64,000 nucleotides of DNA, taken from the NCBI GenBank assembly GCA_035479875.1, contig DATIIH010000010.1, forward strand, positions 1 through 64,000. Direction: 5' to 3'. The translations under genes and the position numbers were made by a program. The number at the start of each line of letters is the position of its first letter. The first letter of the stretch is position 1. Below, piece by piece: positions 41,879 through 49,065 of the stretch. Below the pieces are notes generated by a model. It worked only from the letters and a program-made list of their open reading frames with translations, was not told the origin of the DNA and searched no databases. This DNA comes from PMNU01 sp035479875. Lineage in GTDB: Bacteria; Patescibacteriota; Saccharimonadia; Saccharimonadales; UBA4665.

Positions 41879-42007
41879 ATGGGTAATCAACTAATTGGCG
41901 CCGCCAAGGGTTTAGGCGCCGCGCTGCTGTATATGCTCATACCTCTTTTCGGCGTAGCAATCGTGACCTTCATACTGGGATACGGAGCAGACGCGCTAAC
42001 ACCGTAA
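41879..42007 (+). CDS. 42-residue membrane peptide
   Basis: The open frame reads MGNQLIGAAKGLGAALLYML and continues as one hydrophobic helix (about 10-34), ending GADALTP. AAGGGGG lies 8 nt before the ATG. It sits alone between the divergent adhesin and the kinase gene. No family is known; coding status rests on the ribosome binding site and clean helix. Confidence 0.42.
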   Translation: MGNQLIGAAKGLGAALLYMLIPLFGVAIVTFILGYGADALTP

Positions 42008-42127
42008 ACGATCAACTTGGGGCTTGTAGGTTTGTGCGCCTTCGTATTACTAGGCGTTAGTAGCCTAGCGTCGCTCGTCCGCATACTGCCCATGGTAAAA
42101 CCTGCCCAATATTATAGAATGTATAGC

Positions 42128-42766
42128 ATGGAACCAGGTAGTGGCAGCGCGAGCGTCAGCGACGAGCGCGTAGATTATAAAATCGTGGGTATCGGCGGTT
42201 TGTCGCGCAGCGGTAAGGACTCGCTGGCGGAGTTGTTGACGCAGGCCGGCTACATGAGTGTTTCCCTCGGGGATATTGTGCGTGAATATTGCTATGAGCG
42301 ACACAAGGACAAGCCTGACCCCATCACGCGGGCCAATACAACCGAGACGTCAAACTGGTTACGTGAGACGTACGGCGCGGATATTGTCATGCGAGAGGGG
42401 CTTAAGCGCTTCGAGGCCAAGCGGGCCGGAGGCAACCAGTACATGGGTGTCGTGCTCCACAGCATCCGTGCCCAAGTTGAAGTTGATTTTATCTTAGCCC
42501 ACGGCGGTGAAATGGTGTGGGTGGAAGCCGACGACGAAGTCCGCTATAAACGGAACGTCGCGAGTTTGCGCGAGGGCGAGCGCCACCTGAGCTTTGAAGA
42601 GTTTATGGCTCACGAGGCCGAGCAATGGCTGCCCCTGCCAGGTATCCCTAAAGAAGCACAAATGAATGTTTCGTACGTAAAAGAGCATGCGACTACACGT
42701 ATAGTGAACAACGGCGACGACCGCCAGGCCTTCCTAGCAGAAGCACGTCGTTTGCTTAAAATATGA
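42128..42766 (+). CDS. P-loop nucleotide kinase-like protein
   Basis: The Walker A-like GIGGLSRSGKDSLAELL near residue 20 is followed by VSLGDIVREY, resembling dephospho-CoA or nucleoside-monophosphate kinases. Later comes a MREGLKRFEAKR segment and a lid-like VEADDEVRYKRNVASLREGE. The acceptor substrate is unclear. ATG 42128 is chosen because TATTATAGA lies just upstream; ATG 42119 is the alternative. The stop overlaps the next start (ATGA), so the two are translated together. Confidence 0.7.
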   Translation: MEPGSGSASVSDERVDYKIVGIGGLSRSGKDSLAELLTQAGYMSVSLGDIVREYCYERHKDKPDPITRANTTETSNWLRETYGADIVMREGLKRFEAKRAGGNQYMGVVLHSIRAQVEVDFILAHGGEMVWVEADDEVRYKRNVASLREGERHLSFEEFMAHEAEQWLPLPGIPKEAQMNVSYVKEHATTRIVNNGDDRQAFLAEARRLLKI

Positions 42767-43848
42767 CCGATCACACCTTTGGGGCCCAGCTAGCTGCATA
42801 CAAAAAGTTGATAGACGACGACATTGCAACGTACGCCGATTATTTGCATACCAGCGCCAGCAAACAATTTGGTCCGGCCGTGGCCCAAGAAGTCGATACC
42901 TTTTTAGACGTCCTAAGTCGCGGTGGCAAACGCCTGCGTGGTGCGCTCGTTATGGTTGGCTACGAAATGTGCGGCGGCACCAACAAAGCCATGATTATCC
43001 AGGCCGCCCGCGCCATCGAGATGCTTCACGCCTACATGCTCATAGTAGATGATATCCAAGACCGCTCGCCGCTGCGCCGTGGCAAGCCCAGTGCGCACGT
43101 GATGCTCGCCGCTTGGCACCGCGCCCAAAAACTCAAAGGCGACCCTGATCATTTTGGCATGAGCGTAGCGCTCGACGCCGCATACGGTGGCGCCCACGCC
43201 GCGCAGGCCATCCTTGCTAATATGGACGCCGACCCACAGCTCAAACTCAATGTGCTCAGCATTACCAATCGTACACTTAGCATTACCGCCCATGGCCAAA
43301 CGCAAGACATGGTCAACGCCGCCTCGGCCCACCCGACGAGCCAAGACATCGAGCACGTGCTGGAATGGAAAAGTGCGCTTTACAGCTTTATTAACCCGCT
43401 GCACGTAGGCATGGTGCTGGCCGGCGCCGGCTGCGAAGCTACTGACGCGATTACACCATACGCCACGCACCTCGGTAAAGCTTTCCAGATTATCGACGAC
43501 ATCGAGGGCATTTTTGGCAGCGCCAAAGAGCAGGGTACGAGCCCGCTTGACGATATCCTAGAAGGCAAGATGACGATTCTCACTCATTACGCCCTGGCGC
43601 ATGCCAGCGCCACCGATGCCGCCTTTTTGCGTAGTTGCCTCGGCAACCAGCAACTTACCGCCAAAGATTTCGCCCATTGCAAACAAGTGCTGGAGTCGTC
43701 CGGCGCCCGAGCTTTCGCCGCCAAGATCGCCGCCACACAAAGCGCCCAGGCACTTGAGGCGCTGGATGTCGCTAAAGGCCTGTGGGACGAGCAGGGCAGT
43801 GCCTTTTTGCGCGCCCTGGTCGGCACGTTCCAAGACCGAGCCAAGTAG
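42763..43848 (+). CDS. Isoprenyl diphosphate synthase
   Basis: This makes prenyl chains such as the undecaprenyl precursors of envelope carriers. The 361-residue protein has the chain-length region before the first Asp-rich motif (LIVDDIQDRSPLRRGKP) and the second motif FQIIDDIEGIFG, with GKMTILTHYAL after it. DDIEG replaces the classic DDxxD in the second motif, but IDDI with nearby lysines is still plausible for catalysis. Chain length cannot be read from sequence alone. The coupled upstream kinase-like gene may act in the same route. Confidence 0.87.
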   Translation: MTDHTFGAQLAAYKKLIDDDIATYADYLHTSASKQFGPAVAQEVDTFLDVLSRGGKRLRGALVMVGYEMCGGTNKAMIIQAARAIEMLHAYMLIVDDIQDRSPLRRGKPSAHVMLAAWHRAQKLKGDPDHFGMSVALDAAYGGAHAAQAILANMDADPQLKLNVLSITNRTLSITAHGQTQDMVNAASAHPTSQDIEHVLEWKSALYSFINPLHVGMVLAGAGCEATDAITPYATHLGKAFQIIDDIEGIFGSAKEQGTSPLDDILEGKMTILTHYALAHASATDAAFLRSCLGNQQLTAKDFAHCKQVLESSGARAFAAKIAATQSAQALEALDVAKGLWDEQGSAFLRALVGTFQDRAK

Positions 43849-43893
43849 CTAGTCAACTCTGTTACGAGCGTTGCGAATATATAACATTTATGG

Positions 43894-43899
43894 TAATAT
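43894..43899 (+). promoter_or_regulatory. -10 box of the 524-residue orphan
   Basis: TAATAT exactly 6 nt before the ATG at 43906, which makes this the preferred start over ATG 43900. Confidence 0.5.
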
Positions 43900-43905
43900 A
43901 TGCGG

Positions 43906-45474
43906 ATGACAACAGCTGTGGCGGAGCGGGCAGGCGCACCCTTTTTTCATGATTCACTAGCCGAGGTTCGCCTGGCGGATCACCCTTTGACGCAGCTGCA
44001 CATGCTGGATAGCCTGCCAGTCGGTGACGACCCGGCGGCATACAGAGCGGCGATGCAAAGCTTTGCGGCCGACCCTACGGCCTCTGATTCGATCCTTGTG
44101 CGGTCTTACGCGCTGGAATGCGCGCGGCAAATCGATCCTAATACGAGTGAGGATGATGCCCGCAGTCGCGGTACCGATTATCGCGTGATGAATGGCATCG
44201 TCGCTAGCGAAGGCTTACAAGGCGCCTTTAGCTTTGAGTCGTCGCTCAGATATTCTCCTCGGGCAGCGCTCCGGATTGGTGAGCGCTTTGCCTGGGCGCG
44301 CGGGGCTAACCCCGAAGCCACGTTGTGTGAATATGGCCCGCAGACAGCGCGCATGATCATAAGCGCCGCACTGGCCGAAGAATTGGGCAATCCTGAAGCC
44401 GCTCAATTATCAGCAGTAGATCGAGAGTTCATTAAGTTAGAGAACGTGCTGGCCCTCGGCCGCGTTAGTTATGATGGCGATCGTATCTATGGCCTTGTTG
44501 CCGATAATTTACGCGCTTTGGTTGGTGAGGAAGCGGCACTAGAATACGCCCGAACGCTCAACGGGTTACATGAGTCAGTTGGCAATCTTCGTGATCTGTT
44601 TCCAGAAGCCATTGCCAACAGTGTCGCAGAAGGTGCGCGCAAATTAGTGGCCGGCACGCTGCTTGTCCTAGAACGCCACGCCAGGACGCACCATACGACC
44701 GTCACGGTTGATCTTATTAAAGGAGATACGCTGTCCATGCCGTTTAGCGGCGATGAACCGCTACGTCTGCTCCAGCAGCTGGATGCTACACTTCGCAATC
44801 TCCACCACGATGTCACCGGCGAAGATTGCTATGCGATGCTCGCGACCATTGGTCAACAGAACTCGTTCAAGCAGTATCGTTTTTTCGATGCCAATAGCGA
44901 CCGGCCGCCGAGGTCGGCTTTGTACATCCGCCCTGAAGCCAGCCGTCGCCTCGACGACGAATACGATTTTGGCCGGCCGTGGCGTGGCGTCGAGGCTACT
45001 ATGAGCTACGCAGGCCAGGTGAGCGCAGCTAGGCCGATTCCCCTCACCAAATACAGGGGTCGAGCTTCACGGCCCAACCAGCCGCCGGAGCCAGTTCCAG
45101 ATATCATTTATATTCGTACCGACCGCGAAGGCCACGGTGACCCAACGCGGCACGACGGCCATCTAGTGTTTGACCTCGGCTCGATAAAAGGGCCTCGTAA
45201 GGCCTTTGGCACCAAAATCGCTTTCTTAATGGCCTACGCCGATCAACTCGATCGCGCCATTGAGCTCGAAGATTCCTGTTACGATGCGCCCAATGGTAGC
45301 CTCAACCATGTGCCACTGTACGGCACGCAGTTTGGCCAAAGTGATTACTTTGCTCGCCTGGCTATGGAACTTGACAATACGATGGCACAGCGGCGTCCGC
45401 CACGCCCTATCGTGAGGCGCTACTTTGCCCGACTAGCGGCGCGTGACGCCACTGCTTTGGCCGTAGCCAGTTGA
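43906..45474 (+). CDS. Orphan 522-residue soluble protein
   Basis: I do not recognise a family. No signal or membrane helix is present. The first half is helical and Ala/Glu rich (ALAEELGNPEAAQLSAVDRE). The second half has strand-rich text, a PNQPPEPVPD linker and a segment HDGHLVFDLGSIKGPRKAFG. The last 55 bp overlap the convergent TrmB gene. A leaderless start is likely. It resembles the other large orphans in base use and isolation, but I see no clear homology between them. Confidence 0.58.
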   Translation: MTTAVAERAGAPFFHDSLAEVRLADHPLTQLHMLDSLPVGDDPAAYRAAMQSFAADPTASDSILVRSYALECARQIDPNTSEDDARSRGTDYRVMNGIVASEGLQGAFSFESSLRYSPRAALRIGERFAWARGANPEATLCEYGPQTARMIISAALAEELGNPEAAQLSAVDREFIKLENVLALGRVSYDGDRIYGLVADNLRALVGEEAALEYARTLNGLHESVGNLRDLFPEAIANSVAEGARKLVAGTLLVLERHARTHHTTVTVDLIKGDTLSMPFSGDEPLRLLQQLDATLRNLHHDVTGEDCYAMLATIGQQNSFKQYRFFDANSDRPPRSALYIRPEASRRLDDEYDFGRPWRGVEATMSYAGQVSAARPIPLTKYRGRASRPNQPPEPVPDIIYIRTDREGHGDPTRHDGHLVFDLGSIKGPRKAFGTKIAFLMAYADQLDRAIELEDSCYDAPNGSLNHVPLYGTQFGQSDYFARLAMELDNTMAQRRPPRPIVRRYFARLAARDATALAVAS

Positions 45475-46196
45475 AACATTTGGCGAAAGCTCTCGGCAAT
45501 CTGCGGACTCTCGATCACCACGCCAATGGCTTCTTTGCCGTACGAAATCAGCGCCACTTTGTCGCCATAAATATCCCACTCCACCGGCGCCGTGTATGCC
45601 TGAGGTGGTAGCCAGGTTCGGACAAACTTATTTTTAAAGTCTTCTTCTTGGTTGTGAATGGCGCTCGGTACGTCAACGGTTAATGCATAGGTTGTGATGC
45701 CCAGGAGCGCTCGTTTTTTGCGGAACGGGGTAAAGAATTTGCCCTCTTGGTAAAAATCAACGTCGGCCGGCGAGCGCAATAAATAAATATCGCGGCCGGT
45801 GGCCAGCATGTCGTTAAAGATCCGCTCGATACCCTGCATCCCTTGGTAAAAGCGGACGCTGGGTTGCTCGGAATGTTTGAAGTAATAATGCATGAGGTCG
45901 GGCATGCCAGCCTTGAGTTTGCGTTCGCGCTGCTGCAGTTGTGCGGCCTGCTGCTGAACCAGCTGCTCCAACGCGGTCGGAGAAGTGGGGTAGTAGCGGA
46001 CCTTTTTGCCGGTCTGGCCTTTGGTAGCCAGGCCGAGCTCACAGAGCTTATCCAGAACCTTGTAGGCATTGCTGCGGCTCTCGCCGATCGTCACGCCCAC
46101 CGCTGGCGCGGCGCACGCGCCGTCCTTAACCAATTCGGCGTACGCCCGAGCTTGCGGTTTTGTGAGACCGGTGTCTTCTAGAAGTTGGATGTCCAT
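45420..46196 (-). CDS. TrmB-family transcriptional regulator
   Basis: TrmB-family regulators, common in archaea and found in some bacteria, control sugar uptake and use. The start is MDIQLLEDTGLTKPQARAY at 46196. The N-terminal winged helix (about 5-75) has ESRSNAYKVLDKLCELGLA as recognition region. A coiled-coil linker (about 82-105) leads to the effector domain (GMQGIERIFNDML ... DIYLLRS). The effector part is shorter than the sugar-binding domain of archaeal TrmB. A palindromic operator lies just upstream, pointing to self-control. Confidence 0.85.
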   Translation of the reverse strand: MDIQLLEDTGLTKPQARAYAELVKDGACAAPAVGVTIGESRSNAYKVLDKLCELGLATKGQTGKKVRYYPTSPTALEQLVQQQAAQLQQRERKLKAGMPDLMHYYFKHSEQPSVRFYQGMQGIERIFNDMLATGRDIYLLRSPADVDFYQEGKFFTPFRKKRALLGITTYALTVDVPSAIHNQEEDFKNKFVRTWLPPQAYTAPVEWDIYGDKVALISYGKEAIGVVIESPQIAESFRQMFQLATAKAVASRAASRAK

Positions 46197-46222
46197 GCGC
46201 CCTATCCTAGCATACTCTGTCT

Positions 46223-46249
46223 CGTATGTGAATATATATTTCACATACG
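46223..46249. promoter_or_regulatory. Palindromic operator between trmB-like and 46324 genes
   Basis: Perfect 10-bp arms CGTATGTGAA and TTCACATACG with a 7-bp TATATAT centre. It lies 27 bp before the TrmB-type start in the divergent gap, where an autoregulatory site would be expected. Confidence 0.7.
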
Positions 46250-46323
46250 ATCATACATTCGTTGTCTCCAGTCGCGGTATATTGCATAGTAATTGGGTCT
46301 TAAATAGAAAGGTCTGATTGATT

Positions 46324-46512
46324 ATGGAGAATAAATACGGCGAATGTCACGACGATCGTACCTACGAAGATGCGGGCGTTGACCCGGATGAAGTCAGGTG
46401 GCTCCGCGATCGCGCCTCTGATGGCAACTACACCAATCAAGATGCCGCCCAGCGAGAGCTTGATCGACTAAATAACCAAGCTATTGCGGGACAGGGAGAG
46501 ATATTCGGCTAA
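46324..46512 (+). CDS. Small acidic protein of unknown function
   Basis: The 62-residue protein reads MENKYGECHDDRTYEDAGVD at first and is Asp, Asn and Gln rich, with no helix through the membrane. AGAAAGG lies 11 nt before the ATG; a TTG at 46318 is the closer alternative. It is divergent from the TrmB-family gene across the palindrome and so may be regulated by it. Confidence 0.48.
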   Translation: MENKYGECHDDRTYEDAGVDPDEVRWLRDRASDGNYTNQDAAQRELDRLNNQAIAGQGEIFG

Positions 46513-46547
46513 ATCACCAAACGAAGTGTCTAGACGAGGAATAGGAT

Positions 46548-47699
46548 ATGAATATGAACAACGATCCCGGCCTTCCGAATCTCGGTTTGGCCCTCCAAAT
46601 GGAGCGTGCTGCCGCCATCGGCACTGTGCTGCCGATAGGCGACACAACTTTTGCGGTTATGACCGCACTCGAAACTGCCGACGGCGATCCGCTAATCGGC
46701 AATGTGATTCGTAGAACCTGCTTGGCAGTCGGTGCACAGATGTGCGCCCAGACATGCCAGCTGGCTGCATTGCGCGGCCCTGCGTCACTGGCCGAGCTCA
46801 AACCAGAGACGCCAGACATGCTTGCAGCCAAAGGTGTGGACGAGACCACGTTGCTCGAGCAAGACCCCACCGCCTGCTCAGATCAAAACGTACTACATAC
46901 GCTCGCTGCCCTAGGTGTGAGGCCTGAGCAAGCTTTAATTGTTGGCGTTAGCGTTACCGAAGACAAGATTGGCTATTTGGATGACGACAGAACACGCGAC
47001 AGCGTTACTCAAAACCCACATGGCTGGTTCGAGGTGCCTGGATTCAACGCTTTCTTTGTGCGCAAAACCGACGCCCTGCAGCACAACTCGCCAGATGGCG
47101 CTAAGCCAGTGCAGGTGCTCGGCAATCGTCTGGCCGACAGCGGCTCTTTGGTCATTGAGATGGTAGACCGCGACGGCGCGCCGGTGATTGGCATGGTGCA
47201 CAGCACTCGTACCAATATGCCCGGACGCGAGCATCGCACTGAGTACGATGGGCAGCAGCAAAGTTTTGTGCACTATGTTTTGACCGACTCAATGGCCCAC
47301 TTTGGCGCTAGCCCCGAAAGCGTCAAGATACGCATGATTGCCGCTGTTGGCCCCGAGGCCTGGGCTAAGCGTTACACAGACGCGGCTAAGCTTGAAAGCC
47401 AGCTCCCGGGATGGGCCGCGGACGGGCTCGTCTTTAATGCCACCACCTCTGAGTGGGTGCAGCCCGGTACCCCGATTAGTAAGCAAGATAAGCTACTGCC
47501 ACAGTATCCTACAAAGGTTCGTTTTGAGGTCGAAGAGGCGGCAGCCGAGCTCGGCATCACTGACTTACAGTTTGAAGGCTCGCTCGACCCGGGCCAGCCA
47601 CATGGCGGCAAGATCCACAGTTCGGCTAACCGCCGCCGCGTAGACCCCGACACACCGCCTAGAGACACACGTGACCTATACGCTGCAGTCTTTGCTTAA
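46548..47699 (+). CDS. Divergent PgeF/YlmD-like protein (laccase-domain fold)
   Basis: The C-terminal half resembles the PgeF purine nucleoside phosphorylase family, formerly called multicopper laccase domain. RLADSGSLVIEMVDRDG and PVIGMVHSTRTNM match the A-D-C and H-A-G-W motifs, and MIAAVGPEA matches the A-x-G-P-x-I motif. The metal-ligand cysteine is Ser198 here, while His218 is kept, so the metal site is probably lost. The N-terminal 130 residues are extra. The relation is weak and needs a profile search. GAGGA lies about 10 nt before the ATG; it starts 35 bp after the small acidic gene. Confidence 0.45.
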   Translation: MNMNNDPGLPNLGLALQMERAAAIGTVLPIGDTTFAVMTALETADGDPLIGNVIRRTCLAVGAQMCAQTCQLAALRGPASLAELKPETPDMLAAKGVDETTLLEQDPTACSDQNVLHTLAALGVRPEQALIVGVSVTEDKIGYLDDDRTRDSVTQNPHGWFEVPGFNAFFVRKTDALQHNSPDGAKPVQVLGNRLADSGSLVIEMVDRDGAPVIGMVHSTRTNMPGREHRTEYDGQQQSFVHYVLTDSMAHFGASPESVKIRMIAAVGPEAWAKRYTDAAKLESQLPGWAADGLVFNATTSEWVQPGTPISKQDKLLPQYPTKVRFEVEEAAAELGITDLQFEGSLDPGQPHGGKIHSSANRRRVDPDTPPRDTRDLYAAVFA

Positions 47700-47738
47700 T
47701 TGTCGTATATTTCACTCCGTAGAGACTTCCCCTTATGC

Positions 47739-47768
47739 TTGCCTCTGATAATAGTTTTGTACTACTGT
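47739..47768 (+). promoter_or_regulatory. Promoter of the second sigma factor
   Basis: TTGCCT (47739-47744) and TACTGT (47763-47768) are 18 bp apart; the ATG is 7 nt further on, so a leaderless message is likely. Confidence 0.45.
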
Positions 47769-47775
47769 ACAGAAC

Positions 47776-49032
47776 ATGAGTACGCGTATCGAGGCCTTCG
47801 GTGGTGGCCTCGGAGGACCAGTAGAATTTGACTTGCCGTTCGATCAGGCTGCCGCATATGTGCCTGACGGGGCGCCTGCCGAGGTAACGGTTGTAGCCGG
47901 AACTCTTGACGACGCTATCACCGACCAGGTAATGGAACCTAGAAGTCGCGAACCCAATACTGACGACGCAGATCCGTTCGCGGGCGACGAAGAAGGCGAA
48001 CAACCCGAAACGCGCAAAGAGCCAGAGGACCCCGAAGACACCGAGATAAGTGTGAGCACTGACCTCGTCAGGGTTTACTTGCAACAGATCGCTCGGACGC
48101 CACTTCTCAACGCCGAGCAAGAGGTAATGCTATCCAAGAGAATTGAGGCTGGGCTGCGAGCCGAAGACCTTCTTGGCGAGCTTGACGAGCATACCGTGGC
48201 TCTATGGGCGCTAAGGATGAGGTTCGGCTATAAACCACCCGCAGGTGGACGCTTGGTGCACGACCTTTTGACGGTACAGCGTGATGGTGAGCGCGCTAAG
48301 AACCATCTTATGGAGGCTAACCTACGCCTAGTAGTGAGTATAGCTAAGCATTACACCGGCCGCGGTATGGCCTTTTTGGATCTTATACAAGAAGGGAACA
48401 CGGGTTTAGTCCGCGCTGTTGAGAAGTTTGACTTCACTAAAGGCTACAAGTTTAGCACCTATGCCACTTGGTGGATCCGCCAGGCAATAACTAGGGGGAT
48501 GGCCAACCAAGCGCGTGCGGTCCGCGTCCCAGTTCATTTTTTTGAGGTTATGAACAGAGTCCGTAGAGTGACTGCCGAACTCGAGAGAGACCTTGGCCGC
48601 AAGCCTACACCTGCGGAAGTGACAGCAGAAGCAAAGATATCTCCTGAGGTCTATGAGCAGGTTATGGAGGTTGAACGTCAGGAGCCTGTGTCTCTGGATA
48701 TGCCCGTCAAGGGAGGCAAACCAGGAAGCGTGCGCGAGGCAGAGACAACATTGGGCGATATAGTTGCCGCTCGGCCGGCCACCGCACCTCGAGAAGTCGA
48801 AGATAGGCAGACGAGGGAAGTGATTGAAGACGTACTAGCTACGCTTACTGACCGCGAAGCAGGCGTCATGCGTCGTCGTCATGGTTTTGAGGATGGTAGG
48901 ATATGGACCCTCGAGGAGTTAGGCGAATTCTACGGAGTATCGCGTGAACGTATTCGTCAGGTCGAACGCAAGACGCTGTTAAAGCTACGAAACGGGAGAC
49001 GCGGTGCGCGTCTCGCAGAGCTCCGCGATTAG
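47776..49032 (+). CDS. Second sigma-70 family factor, actinobacterial-like
   Basis: The 418-residue protein has an acidic N-terminus (1-90), then sigma regions 1.2 (DLVRVYLQQIARTPLLNAEQE), 2 (ANLRLVVSIAKHYTGRG, KFSTYATWWIRQAITRG), 3 and 4 (LEELGEFYGVSRERIRQVE). The text DLVRVYL-QI-LLNAEQEV-L-KRIEAGL strongly recalls HrdB/SigA-type factors of Actinobacteria. RpoD of this organism reads differently at the same place. Region 2.4 is intact, so it should recognise -10 boxes like the housekeeping factor. Transfer from an actinobacterial host is a fair inference. Confidence 0.85.
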   Translation: MSTRIEAFGGGLGGPVEFDLPFDQAAAYVPDGAPAEVTVVAGTLDDAITDQVMEPRSREPNTDDADPFAGDEEGEQPETRKEPEDPEDTEISVSTDLVRVYLQQIARTPLLNAEQEVMLSKRIEAGLRAEDLLGELDEHTVALWALRMRFGYKPPAGGRLVHDLLTVQRDGERAKNHLMEANLRLVVSIAKHYTGRGMAFLDLIQEGNTGLVRAVEKFDFTKGYKFSTYATWWIRQAITRGMANQARAVRVPVHFFEVMNRVRRVTAELERDLGRKPTPAEVTAEAKISPEVYEQVMEVERQEPVSLDMPVKGGKPGSVREAETTLGDIVAARPATAPREVEDRQTREVIEDVLATLTDREAGVMRRRHGFEDGRIWTLEELGEFYGVSRERIRQVERKTLLKLRNGRRGARLAELRD

Positions 49033-49051
49033 CCTAGCGCCACTGGCAGGG

Positions 49052-49057
49052 TATAAT
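49052..49057 (+). promoter_or_regulatory. -10 box of polA
   Basis: Perfect TATAAT ending 8 nt before the polA ATG. Confidence 0.58.
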
Positions 49058-49065
49058 ACCACTAT

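Noticed and set aside
24043..42766. Alternative genetic code with UGA as Gly or Trp
   Set aside because: TGA serves as a stop in tight ATGA overlaps, and core genes contain no in-frame TGA.
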